Positions 36,208-44,571 of a stretch of DNA of 64,000 nt are shown here, piece by piece (the stretch's first letter is position 1; every line of letters starts with the position of its first letter). The notes under the pieces were generated by a model. It was not told the origin of the DNA. It saw only the letters and a program-made list of their open reading frames with translations, and searched no databases. Both the position numbers and the translations under genes were made by a program. The stretch comes from an uncultured Flavobacteriales bacterium (GTDB taxonomy: Bacteria > Bacteroidota > Bacteroidia > Flavobacteriales_D > Crocinitomicaceae), in NCBI GenBank assembly GCA_937876195.1, contig CALEIK010000035.1:34736-98735 (forward strand). The letters run 5' to 3'.

Positions 36208-36234
36208 GTTTATTTGTTTTTTGATAAGAGTGCA

Positions 36235-36242
36235 CAAATTTA
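36235..36242 (-). promoter_or_regulatory. -7 box TAAATTTG before the acyl-CoA dehydrogenase gene
   Basis: An exact match to TAnnTTTG on the minus strand, 27 bases before the chosen ATG. It supports starting the protein at 36207 rather than upstream. No convincing -33 element is seen. Confidence 0.45.
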
Positions 36243-36285
36243 ACGATATTTTTCTTCGGTGTTAGAAGAATTGACTTTCAAAAGA

Positions 36286-36293
36286 TAACTTTG
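36286..36293 (+). promoter_or_regulatory. -7 box TAACTTTG before the DUF4271-hemD pair
   Basis: An exact TAnnTTTG match 31 bases before the ATG at 36325. The nearest upstream TTG (36271) is only 12 bases away, so the -33 element is unclear. Confidence 0.4.
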
Positions 36294-36324
36294 TTGCTTA
36301 TATAGAAGTATAAGCAAAAAGCAA

Positions 36325-37026
36325 ATGATTGTCAAAGGGTACATATTAACGATATTTGAATCTATACCTATAGAACTAACGGTAAGAGAGCATCCTATAA
36401 CACTCTTTGTTGGTTTGAGCATGTTTGCCGCATTCGTACTTATTGCCTTAGCCAAACTTATACAGCCTGATGCCTACAGAGCTTTAATGCAATCTTTTTT
36501 CAAGGGCAAACAACTCTATGCATTTATAAAAGAGTCTTTTCCCGTTTTGAAGGGGGGTTCTATTTTGCTCATTGTAAACTACTTGCTGTCGTTCACTTTA
36601 TTATTGTATTTCGTTTTAAGTCTGCCTCCGTTTGATGCCTCTCTTGAATTGTTTTTCATTGTGCTTATTCCAATTGGCGTTTTCTTGTTTGGAATAGGGT
36701 CTCTGTTTTTAGGGTTTTTACTATCAGGAGAAAGAGAGGCTTTTATAACTCCTGTTCTAATGAAAATTAACGGTGCTCAACTTCTTGGGGTTTACAGCGC
36801 AATTTTGGTTTTTCTATGGACGTTGGGATTTATTAACCAAGTGGTTTTTATAGAATTGTGTTTTTGGGGAATTATAAGTGAGAGTATTGTTCGAATTATG
36901 AGAAGTTTTGTGTTTGTTCTAACGATTGGGGTTTCATGGTATTATATTATTATATATCTTTGCACCCTTGAAATTCTACCTCTGCTAGTAATGTGTTACT
37001 TTTTAGGTATAGATTTCAGTTTTTAG
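36325..37026 (+). CDS. DUF4271-type integral membrane protein
   Basis: A 233-residue protein with about six hydrophobic helices, without signal peptide or catalytic motif. Size, helix pattern and the YRALMQSFF...Y stretch after the first helix resemble the DUF4271 family of Bacteroidota, which is frequently encoded directly in front of uroporphyrinogen-III synthase, as here (27-base gap to hemD). The function is unknown; linkage to haem biosynthesis is the only clue. The C-terminal residues are unusually rich in aromatic and Cys residues and end in the membrane. Confidence 0.7.
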   Translation: MIVKGYILTIFESIPIELTVREHPITLFVGLSMFAAFVLIALAKLIQPDAYRALMQSFFKGKQLYAFIKESFPVLKGGSILLIVNYLLSFTLLLYFVLSLPPFDASLELFFIVLIPIGVFLFGIGSLFLGFLLSGEREAFITPVLMKINGAQLLGVYSAILVFLWTLGFINQVVFIELCFWGIISESIVRIMRSFVFVLTIGVSWYYIIIYLCTLEILPLLVMCYFLGIDFSF

Positions 37027-37053
37027 AATTGTTCAAACTAAAACAAGAATAAA

Positions 37054-37803
37054 GTGGCAATTAAAACAATTTTGGTTTCTCAACCTAAGCCAGAAGGTAA
37101 CAAATCACCTTATTTTGACTTGGCGGAAAGACACGGATTAAAGATAGATTTCAGACCATTCATTCACATTGAAGGTGTCGGTGCCCAGGAGTTTAGATCG
37201 CAAAAAGTAGATTTAAAAGCACATTCTGCAGTTATCTTCACATCCAAAACAGCAGTAGATCATTTTTTTAGAATTGCCGAGGAAACTAGATTCGAGGTTC
37301 CTGATACTATGAAGTACTTTTGTATTTCCGAAGCCATCGCATACTACCTTCAGAAGTATGTTGCATACAGAAAAAGAAAGATTTTTTACGGAAAACAAAC
37401 CATCGAAGAACTCGTTGATGTGTTGAAAAAACATAAAAAGGAAAAGTTTTTGTTGCCGTGTACCGATATATTAAGAGACACCATTCCACTTACCTTAGAG
37501 GAACATAACGTGGACTTTTCCAAAACAGTTTTGTACAGAACAGTGGCATCTGATTTATCTGATTTGGAGAATGTATACTATGATATGTTAGTTTTCTATA
37601 GCCCTGGTGGAATAGAATCCCTTCTCAAGAATTTTCCAGATTTCAAGCAGAATAAAACGATTATTGCGGCATTTGGTCCAACCACAGCAAATGCCATTGT
37701 TAAGAATAATCTTCGACTCGATTTACATGCGCCTCAACCCAATGCTCCGTCAATGACAGGAGCCATTGAGAATTTTGTGAAGGAGTGTAATAAGAAGAAG
37801 TAA
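37054..37803 (+). CDS. hemD: Uroporphyrinogen-III synthase
   Basis: 249 residues from a GTG start (MAIKTILVSQPKPEGN). HemD is poorly conserved, but recognisable elements are IFTSKTAVDHFF near residue 68, the FLLPCTDILRDTIPLTL segment near 130, LVFYSPGGIESLL near 178 and AAFGPTTANAI near 207, which together form the two-lobed HemD fold. The enzyme closes hydroxymethylbilane to uroporphyrinogen III in tetrapyrrole synthesis. Co-transcription with the DUF4271 gene is likely. No other hem genes are in the window. Confidence 0.85.
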   Translation: MAIKTILVSQPKPEGNKSPYFDLAERHGLKIDFRPFIHIEGVGAQEFRSQKVDLKAHSAVIFTSKTAVDHFFRIAEETRFEVPDTMKYFCISEAIAYYLQKYVAYRKRKIFYGKQTIEELVDVLKKHKKEKFLLPCTDILRDTIPLTLEEHNVDFSKTVLYRTVASDLSDLENVYYDMLVFYSPGGIESLLKNFPDFKQNKTIIAAFGPTTANAIVKNNLRLDLHAPQPNAPSMTGAIENFVKECNKKK

Positions 37804-37954
37804 CTAAATTCTAGAAAACTGATAATTTTCATGCCGTTTTCCTTTCATAGTTTACCTGAAAGAATTCAAATCAGCATTTTAGCTATCCAATAGTGAACGG
37901 AATTATTAGGCTTTATTCTAGAGTAGTCCGCGTTTTTTTTAAGGAAAATAGTTT

Positions 37955-37962
37955 TACATTTG
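37955..37962 (+). promoter_or_regulatory. -7 box TACATTTG before the Omp28-like gene
   Basis: An exact TAnnTTTG match 29 bases upstream of the ATG at 37992. A T-rich stretch lies where the -33 element is expected, without a clear TTG. Confidence 0.45.
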
Positions 37963-37991
37963 GTGCTAAACACATTTAAAATTAAACAATT

Positions 37992-39914
37992 ATGAAGAAA
38001 ATTCTACTTAGTGTCAGCATATTGATTGCTGGTTCTAGTTTTGCACAAATTTATACGCAAAATTTTGAAAGCGTAACAGTGCCTGCATTGCCTGCTGGCT
38101 GGAGTGTAGTTACGACAGCAACAGATGGTGGGTTTGTTAGTTCTACAGATTATACAAGTGCTTACTTTGATTTTCCGGCGCATACAAAATATGTTGGAAC
38201 CAACGATGATATTTGTGACTGTAACAAGGCAAATGAAAAGTTAATTTCAGACGCAATCAGTATCCCAGGGACGGGAATACATGTTTTAAATTTTGAGTAC
38301 ATTCTTGGTCAGTATTATCAAGAATCAGGTGAAGTTGGTGTTTCGACAGATGGTGGAACGAACTTTACTCAATTGGCATTGTTAGATCCAACGAATGAAT
38401 CAGGAGAACACGTATGGACTTCAGCGAGCCAAAGTTTGGCAGCATATGCAGGTCAAACAATCAATTTAGTATGGATTTACCATGATAATGCTGCTTGGGG
38501 ATCTGGTATGATGGTGGATGATGTAGAAATTGTTGCATTGAGTCCTGTTGATATGGAAATGACTTCTCTTAGCATTGGATCAACAGTTGCGGCTGGAAAC
38601 GTTTCTATAACTGGTACGGTTACAAATGTAGGCTCAAACAACATCACTTCTATTGATATTACATGGAACGATGGTACTGGACCTAACACACAAACCTTTC
38701 CAGTAAATTTGAACTTTGGAGACACATATAATTTTGTTCACGGAACACAATTGAATGCTTCAGTGGCAAATTCACCATACAGTATTGATGTTTGCGTTAT
38801 GGCAACAAGTGATGCTGATAACTCAAATGATTGTCTTACTGGTAACTTAGCAGTTGTAAGTTCGCTAGTGGATAAATTTGTACTTATTGAAGAGAAAACA
38901 GGAACATGGTGTCAATACTGCCCAACAGGAGCTGCGGCAATGGATAATACTAGTGCGGTTGAACCTAACATGATAGGTGTTGCGATTCATAACGCGATTG
39001 CTAGTTATCCAGATCCAATGGCGGTTGCAGCATACGATTCGGGGTCAGATAATTTCCCAGGATTCACAGGATATCCTTATGCAGCAGCAGATCGTATAAA
39101 TGGTGATCACGCTGCGACGATTCAGACACTGTTCAATGGACGTGAGAATGAAGTGCCACCAGCATCTATTTCTTTTACTACTTCAGCAGAACTTGTTTCC
39201 GGAACAATTACAGTTACGCCTTCTGTTGATATGGTTACAACTTTAACGGGGGACTATAGATTAGGTGTTATTTTAGTAGAAGACAACGTAACAGGAACTG
39301 GTCAATATTGGCAACAAGTGAATGCATTTTCTGGAGGTGGTACAAGTGTTCCTCACGGTGCTTTAAATTGGCAAACATTGCCAAATCCAACAGATGTTTC
39401 TGCTGTTTTTGGTGGATACGATCACGTTGGACGCGCATTAGGAGGAAATCAAATTAACGGTTCTGCTGGTTCTTTGCCAGCTACGTTGAACAACGCTCAA
39501 TCTTATGAGTACACGTATAACTTTACAATAAGCCCAGATTGGGACGTTGATAACATGCACGCTGTAGCTTTCCTAGTTAACAATTCAACAGGAGAGGTAT
39601 TGAATGCAGGTCAAACAATCATAGATGGATTTGTTGGATTGACTGAACAAACGTTTAATTTTGATACAAAATTATTCCCAAACCCTACATCGAATGTTTC
39701 AAGTCTTACATTGACTTTGAATGAAGCATCTGAAGTTTCTTTAGATGTTGTAGATATGTTAGGAAGATCTGTTTATGAGTTAGGAACAGAAAACTTGACT
39801 GAAGGTAAGTATGGTTTCAACTTGGATTTTTCAAATGAGCCGTCAGGTGTATATTTTGCGAAAATCAAAGTAAATGATGCCGTTAAAACCATCAAAATAA
39901 ACGTTACAAAATAA
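37992..39914 (+). CDS. T9SS-secreted Omp28-like protein with CxxC thioredoxin-type motif
   Basis: A 640-residue protein: signal peptide (ILLSVSILIAGSSFAQ), then a choice-of-anchor J/MAM-like beta-sandwich over residues about 20-185 (NFESVTVPALPAGWSVV ... MVDDVEIVA), a short fibronectin-like region to about 290, and an Omp28-type region from about 295 to 545. The latter opens with EEKTGTWCQYCPTG, placing Cys307 and Cys310 in a thioredoxin-like WCxxC arrangement. The end is a type A T9SS sorting domain (LFPNPTSNVSSLT ... VVDMLGR ... GVYFAKI). It is probably an exported surface protein with disulphide-related chemistry or binding; the substrate is unknown. Confidence 0.85.
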   Translation: MKKILLSVSILIAGSSFAQIYTQNFESVTVPALPAGWSVVTTATDGGFVSSTDYTSAYFDFPAHTKYVGTNDDICDCNKANEKLISDAISIPGTGIHVLNFEYILGQYYQESGEVGVSTDGGTNFTQLALLDPTNESGEHVWTSASQSLAAYAGQTINLVWIYHDNAAWGSGMMVDDVEIVALSPVDMEMTSLSIGSTVAAGNVSITGTVTNVGSNNITSIDITWNDGTGPNTQTFPVNLNFGDTYNFVHGTQLNASVANSPYSIDVCVMATSDADNSNDCLTGNLAVVSSLVDKFVLIEEKTGTWCQYCPTGAAAMDNTSAVEPNMIGVAIHNAIASYPDPMAVAAYDSGSDNFPGFTGYPYAAADRINGDHAATIQTLFNGRENEVPPASISFTTSAELVSGTITVTPSVDMVTTLTGDYRLGVILVEDNVTGTGQYWQQVNAFSGGGTSVPHGALNWQTLPNPTDVSAVFGGYDHVGRALGGNQINGSAGSLPATLNNAQSYEYTYNFTISPDWDVDNMHAVAFLVNNSTGEVLNAGQTIIDGFVGLTEQTFNFDTKLFPNPTSNVSSLTLTLNEASEVSLDVVDMLGRSVYELGTENLTEGKYGFNLDFSNEPSGVYFAKIKVNDAVKTIKINVTK

Positions 39915-39930
39915 TACACTGTTTAATTTG

Positions 39931-39967
39931 AAAGACCCGATTTGCCGTAGGTGGATCGGGTCTTTTT
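39931..39967 (+). terminator. Rho-independent terminator
   Basis: An 11-bp perfect stem AAAGACCCGAT (39931-39941) / ATCGGGTCTTT (39955-39965) with a 13-base loop and T-run, placed between two T9SS cargo genes. Confidence 0.85.
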
Positions 39968-39984
39968 CATAAAAAAGCAATTCC

Positions 39985-41619
39985 ATGAAGAAAGCTGCTG
40001 CATTTTTGTTCACGCTAAGTGCTTCTATTTTTAGTTATTCTCAACAAACCGTTGGCTTGTTCCAGGCAGAACCAGACTCACATCCAGGGTATATACTTTT
40101 TGCCCCATTTTTTAGTGATTCAACTTTTTTAATCGATAATTGCGGGCATGTACAACATATATGGGCGAGTAATTATTCTGTGGCAGCAGGCGTAGAGCTG
40201 ACTGAGACAGGCGAACTTGTCAGAGGATGTAGTTTTGCAGGAGGCACAACATTTTCTGGTGGAGGCTCTGGAGGTAGAATAGAAGCTTTAGGAGACAACA
40301 GCAATGTTCTCTGGTCTTTTACGTATTCCGATAATTTTGTGAGGCACCATCATGATTTTACAATGATGCCCAACGGGAATGTGCTGGTCGTTGCTTGGGA
40401 GTTAAAATCTCAGGCGGATGCAATTCAAAACGGTAGAAACCCAGCCTTTATAAATCCAAATGGCGTTTGGCCAGATCATATTGTTGAGTACAGTCCTGGT
40501 TTAGGAACAATTGTTTGGGAGTGGCACTCTTGGGATCATTTGATACAAGATTTTGACCCATCCAAGGACAATTATGGTGTGGTTGAGGATCACCCAGAAC
40601 TTATAGACATTAATTTTACAAATTCGGCAAACGCTGACTGGCAACATTTTAATTCCATCGATTACAATCCGTCACTGGACCAAATTTTAATAAGCAGTCC
40701 TGTTTTCGATGAAATATACATTATAGATCACTCAACAACAACGTTGGAAGCTGCAGGTCACACCGGTGGTAACTCAGGAAAGGGTGGTGATTTGTTATGG
40801 AGATGGGGTAACTCAGCAACTTACGGTGGCTCCTCCCCACAACAGTTATTTTTTCAGCATGACGCCACATGGATAAAAAGCGGAAACCCATCTGCTGGGA
40901 AAATAATGGTATTCAATAACGGTTCAGGAAGAACACCTGTAGAGTATTCTTCTGTGGACATCATCGAACCTGTTTTAATTGCAAATAACAACTATGAAAT
41001 GGGTGTGAATGGATTTCTCCCAGAGAATAATTCATACTCGTACAGTGCACCGAATCCTACCGATTTTTATAGTGGAATTATTTCGAGTGCGCAAGAATTA
41101 AGTTCAGGGAATATTTTCATCAATGAAGGAAACCAAGGTCATTTTTTTGAGATTAACACTGACGATGAAGTTGTATGGGATTATGTGAATCCAGTAGTAC
41201 AAGATTCGATCGTTGCTCAGGAGCAAGTTGTCCCAGGAAACCCTACACTTTATTTCAACGGTGTGTTTAGAGCGAGAAAGATAGAAATGGATTTTTCTGG
41301 TCTCGATGCCATCACGCTTGTTGATAACGGTCCGTTGGAAAGAGATCCGTATCCGCAAACCTGTTTCTTGACACAACAAGAGATTGTTGTAGAGAACGAA
41401 ATGCATGTCTATCCAAATCCAGCAGATGATATTCTCTACATTGATACTGATGATTATGAGACGATTGACATTTTGGATAACCTTGGCAAAAAAATCATCA
41501 CAAAGAAAATTACTGATCAGATGGTTCATATATCAGAACTGTCTCCAGGGATCTATTTTGTAGAAGCCACCAACGTGAAGAACAGCCAAAAAAATATTAC
41601 AAGGTTGATAAAGTTATAA
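39985..41619 (+). CDS. Arylsulfotransferase-like T9SS-secreted protein
   Basis: A 544-residue protein with a signal peptide (AAFLFTLSASIFSYSQ). The body has the repeated blade pattern of the aryl-sulfate sulfotransferase (ASST) propeller family: LIDNCGHVQHIW, HHHDFTMMPNGNVLVVAWE, HIVEYSPG..IVWEWHSWDHL, and WQHFNSIDYNPSLDQILIS. ASST enzymes move sulfate between phenolic compounds using an active-site His; His residues occur in the expected places, but activity cannot be verified here. The last 75 residues are a type A T9SS sorting domain (VYPNPADDILYID ... GIYFVEATN), so it should act at the cell surface. Confidence 0.8.
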   Translation: MKKAAAFLFTLSASIFSYSQQTVGLFQAEPDSHPGYILFAPFFSDSTFLIDNCGHVQHIWASNYSVAAGVELTETGELVRGCSFAGGTTFSGGGSGGRIEALGDNSNVLWSFTYSDNFVRHHHDFTMMPNGNVLVVAWELKSQADAIQNGRNPAFINPNGVWPDHIVEYSPGLGTIVWEWHSWDHLIQDFDPSKDNYGVVEDHPELIDINFTNSANADWQHFNSIDYNPSLDQILISSPVFDEIYIIDHSTTTLEAAGHTGGNSGKGGDLLWRWGNSATYGGSSPQQLFFQHDATWIKSGNPSAGKIMVFNNGSGRTPVEYSSVDIIEPVLIANNNYEMGVNGFLPENNSYSYSAPNPTDFYSGIISSAQELSSGNIFINEGNQGHFFEINTDDEVVWDYVNPVVQDSIVAQEQVVPGNPTLYFNGVFRARKIEMDFSGLDAITLVDNGPLERDPYPQTCFLTQQEIVVENEMHVYPNPADDILYIDTDDYETIDILDNLGKKIITKKITDQMVHISELSPGIYFVEATNVKNSQKNITRLIKL

Positions 41620-41701
41620 TGGGTCTGACTGAATGATTTTTTCTTGATTTTAAAGGTGTTTTGAGCAATTTTCCTATCTTTACCAGCTTCAAAATACCTT
41701 T

Positions 41702-43966
41702 ATGTCAAAAATTAGAAAACAAGATGCTTTAGATTATCATTCAATGGGGAAACCTGGTAAAATTGAGGTAGTCCCAACGAAGCCATATTCCTCACAGCGA
41801 GATTTGTCACTGGCATACTCTCCTGGTGTTGCTGAGCCTTGTCTTAAAATTGCTGAGAATAAAGACGATGTGTATAAGTACACAAGCAAAGGGAATCTTG
41901 TTGCCGTAATTTCAAATGGTACGGCTGTATTAGGTTTGGGAGATATAGGACCTGAAGCGTCGAAGCCAGTAATGGAAGGTAAGGGGTTACTCTTTAAGAT
42001 CTTTGCCGATATCGATGTGTTTGATATTGAAGTGGATGCAACTGATCCAGAAGTGTTTATTCAAACAGTGAAGGCAATTGCCCCAACGTTTGGGGGAATT
42101 AACTTGGAGGATATTAAAGCACCTGAGGCTTTTGAAATTGAGCGCCGCTTAAAAGAAGAATTGGACATTCCAATTATGCACGATGATCAGCATGGAACAG
42201 CGATCATTTCATCAGCGGCATTGTTGAACGCTCTTGAACTTGCAAAAAAGAAAATAGATAAAGTAAAAATAGTAGTTTCAGGAGCTGGACCATCAGCGCT
42301 GGCCTGTGCAAAGCTTTATACTGCGCTCGGAGCAAAAGCCGAGAATATTTTTATGTTCGACTCAAAAGGATTGCTTTGTGCAGAAAGAGAGGGCTTAGAT
42401 GAGAACAAAGTGCCTTTTTCCAAACACAATAAATCCATTGAATTTGAGGCTTCATTCAAAAAAGCAGATGTGTTTTTAGGTTTGTCTCGTGGCGGAATAG
42501 TAACGAAGGAAATGATCAAGGTGATGGCGAAGGATCCCATTGTTTTTGCATTGGCGAATCCAGAACCAGAGATAGGGTACAAAGAGGCAATGTCTGTGAG
42601 AAAGGATATCATCATGGCAACTGGTAGATCAGATCATCCGAACCAAGTCAACAATGTACTAGGATTCCCATTTATTTTTAGAGGTGCACTAGATGTGCGG
42701 GCGACAACAATCAATGAGGAAATGAAGTTAGCTGCTGTTAGAGCACTTTCTTCCTTAGCGAAGGAAACAATTCCAGAAGAGGTAATTGAGGCCTACGGCG
42801 AGAAAAATATTTCCTTTGGCCGTGAGCAATTTATCCCCAAACCTTTGGATCCTAGATTGATTTACTACATTGCACCGGCCGTGGCAAAAGCTGCAATGGA
42901 ATCAGGTGTAGCGAAAAATCCTATTTACGATTGGGAGGCCTATGAAATGCAATTGAAGAACCGTCTTGGGTTGGACAATAAGCTAATACGAAATATCACA
43001 GAAAAGGCACAGCGATCACCCAAGCGAGTTGTTTTTGCCGAAGCGGACAACATCAAGATCTTGAAAGCTGCACAGACTGCTTGGGAAGAAGGTGTAGCAT
43101 ATCCCATTCTTTTAGGAAAGAGATCCATGATTCTCGAACTGATTCGGGAATATAACATTGAATTTCAAGATGTAGAGATAATTGATCCGAAGTCTGACGA
43201 AGAAAAAGAGCGAAGAATTGCTTTTGGGACAGCATTTTTTGAAAAGAGAAATAGAAAGGGCGTTACAGAGTTTGAAGCAATTCAGTTGATGCGAGAAAGA
43301 AACCATTTTGGAGCCATGATGGTTGAAACCGGTGATGCAGATGCGATGATTTCTGGAATTACACGCAATTATAGAGACGTTGTACGACCAGCCATTCAAA
43401 CAGTTGGATTACAGAAGGGAATGACAAAAGTGGCTGGGATGTATATTTTGAGCACCAAAAGAGGCCCATTGTTTCTAGCAGACACTACCATTAATCTCAA
43501 CCCAACCGCCGAGGATATTGCTGAAATCACATCGAATGTTGCGAAGACGATAAGAAAGTTTAAAGTGATACCAAGGGTAGCTCTGTTGAGTTATTCTAAT
43601 TTTGGATCTTCCATTGGTGAAGACGCCAAGAAGATGTCAGAAGCAACAAAAATATTGCATAAGAACGATCCTAATTTAATCGTTGATGGGGAGGTACAGG
43701 CAAATTTCGCACTCAACAGTGCGTTGATGGAAGAGAACTTCTCCTTCTCCTCCCTTGCGAATAAAAAAGTGAATACACTGATTTTTCCGAATTTATCGGC
43801 TGGAAACATCGCTTATAAGTTGTTGCAGGAGATGACAGAAGGAGATGCCGTAGGACCAGTGCTTGTTGGATTGAAAAAATCAATTCATGTGTTGCAAATG
43901 GGGTCCTCAGTACGCGAAATTATCAATATGGTGAAGGTAGCAGTTGTTGACGCTCAAAACAAATAA
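41702..43966 (+). CDS. maeB: NADP-dependent malic enzyme (malic domain fused to phosphotransacetylase-like domain)
   Basis: A 754-residue protein with the bipartite MaeB architecture. Residues about 10-410 are the malic enzyme: DLSLAYSPGVAEPC near residue 31, IMHDDQHGTAI near 160, the NAD(P)-binding VSGAGPSALACAKL near 195, and FALANPEPEI near 280. Residues about 430-754 resemble phosphate acetyltransferase, a regulatory region in this family. The enzyme decarboxylates malate to pyruvate with NADP reduction. It starts a run maeB-ruvA-sprA-GNAT with almost no gaps. A near-consensus TATCTTTA lies 20 bases upstream. Confidence 0.96.
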   Translation: MSKIRKQDALDYHSMGKPGKIEVVPTKPYSSQRDLSLAYSPGVAEPCLKIAENKDDVYKYTSKGNLVAVISNGTAVLGLGDIGPEASKPVMEGKGLLFKIFADIDVFDIEVDATDPEVFIQTVKAIAPTFGGINLEDIKAPEAFEIERRLKEELDIPIMHDDQHGTAIISSAALLNALELAKKKIDKVKIVVSGAGPSALACAKLYTALGAKAENIFMFDSKGLLCAEREGLDENKVPFSKHNKSIEFEASFKKADVFLGLSRGGIVTKEMIKVMAKDPIVFALANPEPEIGYKEAMSVRKDIIMATGRSDHPNQVNNVLGFPFIFRGALDVRATTINEEMKLAAVRALSSLAKETIPEEVIEAYGEKNISFGREQFIPKPLDPRLIYYIAPAVAKAAMESGVAKNPIYDWEAYEMQLKNRLGLDNKLIRNITEKAQRSPKRVVFAEADNIKILKAAQTAWEEGVAYPILLGKRSMILELIREYNIEFQDVEIIDPKSDEEKERRIAFGTAFFEKRNRKGVTEFEAIQLMRERNHFGAMMVETGDADAMISGITRNYRDVVRPAIQTVGLQKGMTKVAGMYILSTKRGPLFLADTTINLNPTAEDIAEITSNVAKTIRKFKVIPRVALLSYSNFGSSIGEDAKKMSEATKILHKNDPNLIVDGEVQANFALNSALMEENFSFSSLANKKVNTLIFPNLSAGNIAYKLLQEMTEGDAVGPVLVGLKKSIHVLQMGSSVREIINMVKVAVVDAQNK

Positions 43967-43968
43967 GT

Positions 43969-44544
43969 ATGATTGGACAGTTATTTGGACAGTTAATTGA
44001 GAAAAACCCTACAGACATCATCCTAGATTGTAATGGTGTAGGGTATGAAGTAAAAATTTCATTGAATACCTTTAGTGCCCTTCCAAAAGAGGGAAAAACA
44101 AAGATTTACACAAAATTTATTGTGCGCGAAGATGCGCAGATTTTGTATGGTTTTGCCGAGAAAATAGAACGAGAGATGTTCAACCACCTTATCTCAGTTT
44201 CAGGCATAGGACCAAACACTGCAATGATTATGTTGTCATCACTAGTTCCAGAGGAAATAGCGGCTGCAATTCAATCTGAAGATGTTCGAACAATCCAAGG
44301 AATCAAAGGGATTGGAGCCAAAACAGCCCAACGAGTTATCGTCGATCTCAAGGATAAAATGTTAAAAATGGCATTTTCAACCGAAAATGTATTTAGCGTG
44401 GGCAATACAAACCAATCTGATGCGTTAACTGCATTGATGTCTTTAGGATTCGATAAGAAATCAGCAGAAAAAGCAATCGAGAAAGTAAATACTGGTGATG
44501 AATCTGTTGAAAAGTTGATCAAAGACGCGTTGAAAATATTATAA
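43969..44544 (+). CDS. ruvA: Holliday junction helicase subunit RuvA
   Basis: A 191-residue protein with the RuvA three-domain layout: an N-terminal OB fold (MIGQLFGQLIEKNPTDIILD), tandem helix-hairpin-helix motifs (LISVSGIGPNTAM near residue 71 and IQGIKGIGAKTAQRVI near 107), and the C-terminal RuvB-binding domain (DALTALMSLGFDKKSAEKAI). It binds four-way junctions with RuvB to drive branch migration. It begins two bases after maeB and ends 27 bases before sprA. The ruvA-sprA neighbourhood is common in Flavobacteriia. Confidence 0.97.
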   Translation: MIGQLFGQLIEKNPTDIILDCNGVGYEVKISLNTFSALPKEGKTKIYTKFIVREDAQILYGFAEKIEREMFNHLISVSGIGPNTAMIMLSSLVPEEIAAAIQSEDVRTIQGIKGIGAKTAQRVIVDLKDKMLKMAFSTENVFSVGNTNQSDALTALMSLGFDKKSAEKAIEKVNTGDESVEKLIKDALKIL

Positions 44545-44571
44545 ATTTTGAAGCTGGCTCAGTTACTACAT

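Noticed and set aside
41641..41682. Promoter before maeB (TATCTTTA)
   Set aside because: One mismatch in the -7 box and no TTG at suitable spacing, so it was mentioned only in the gene entry.
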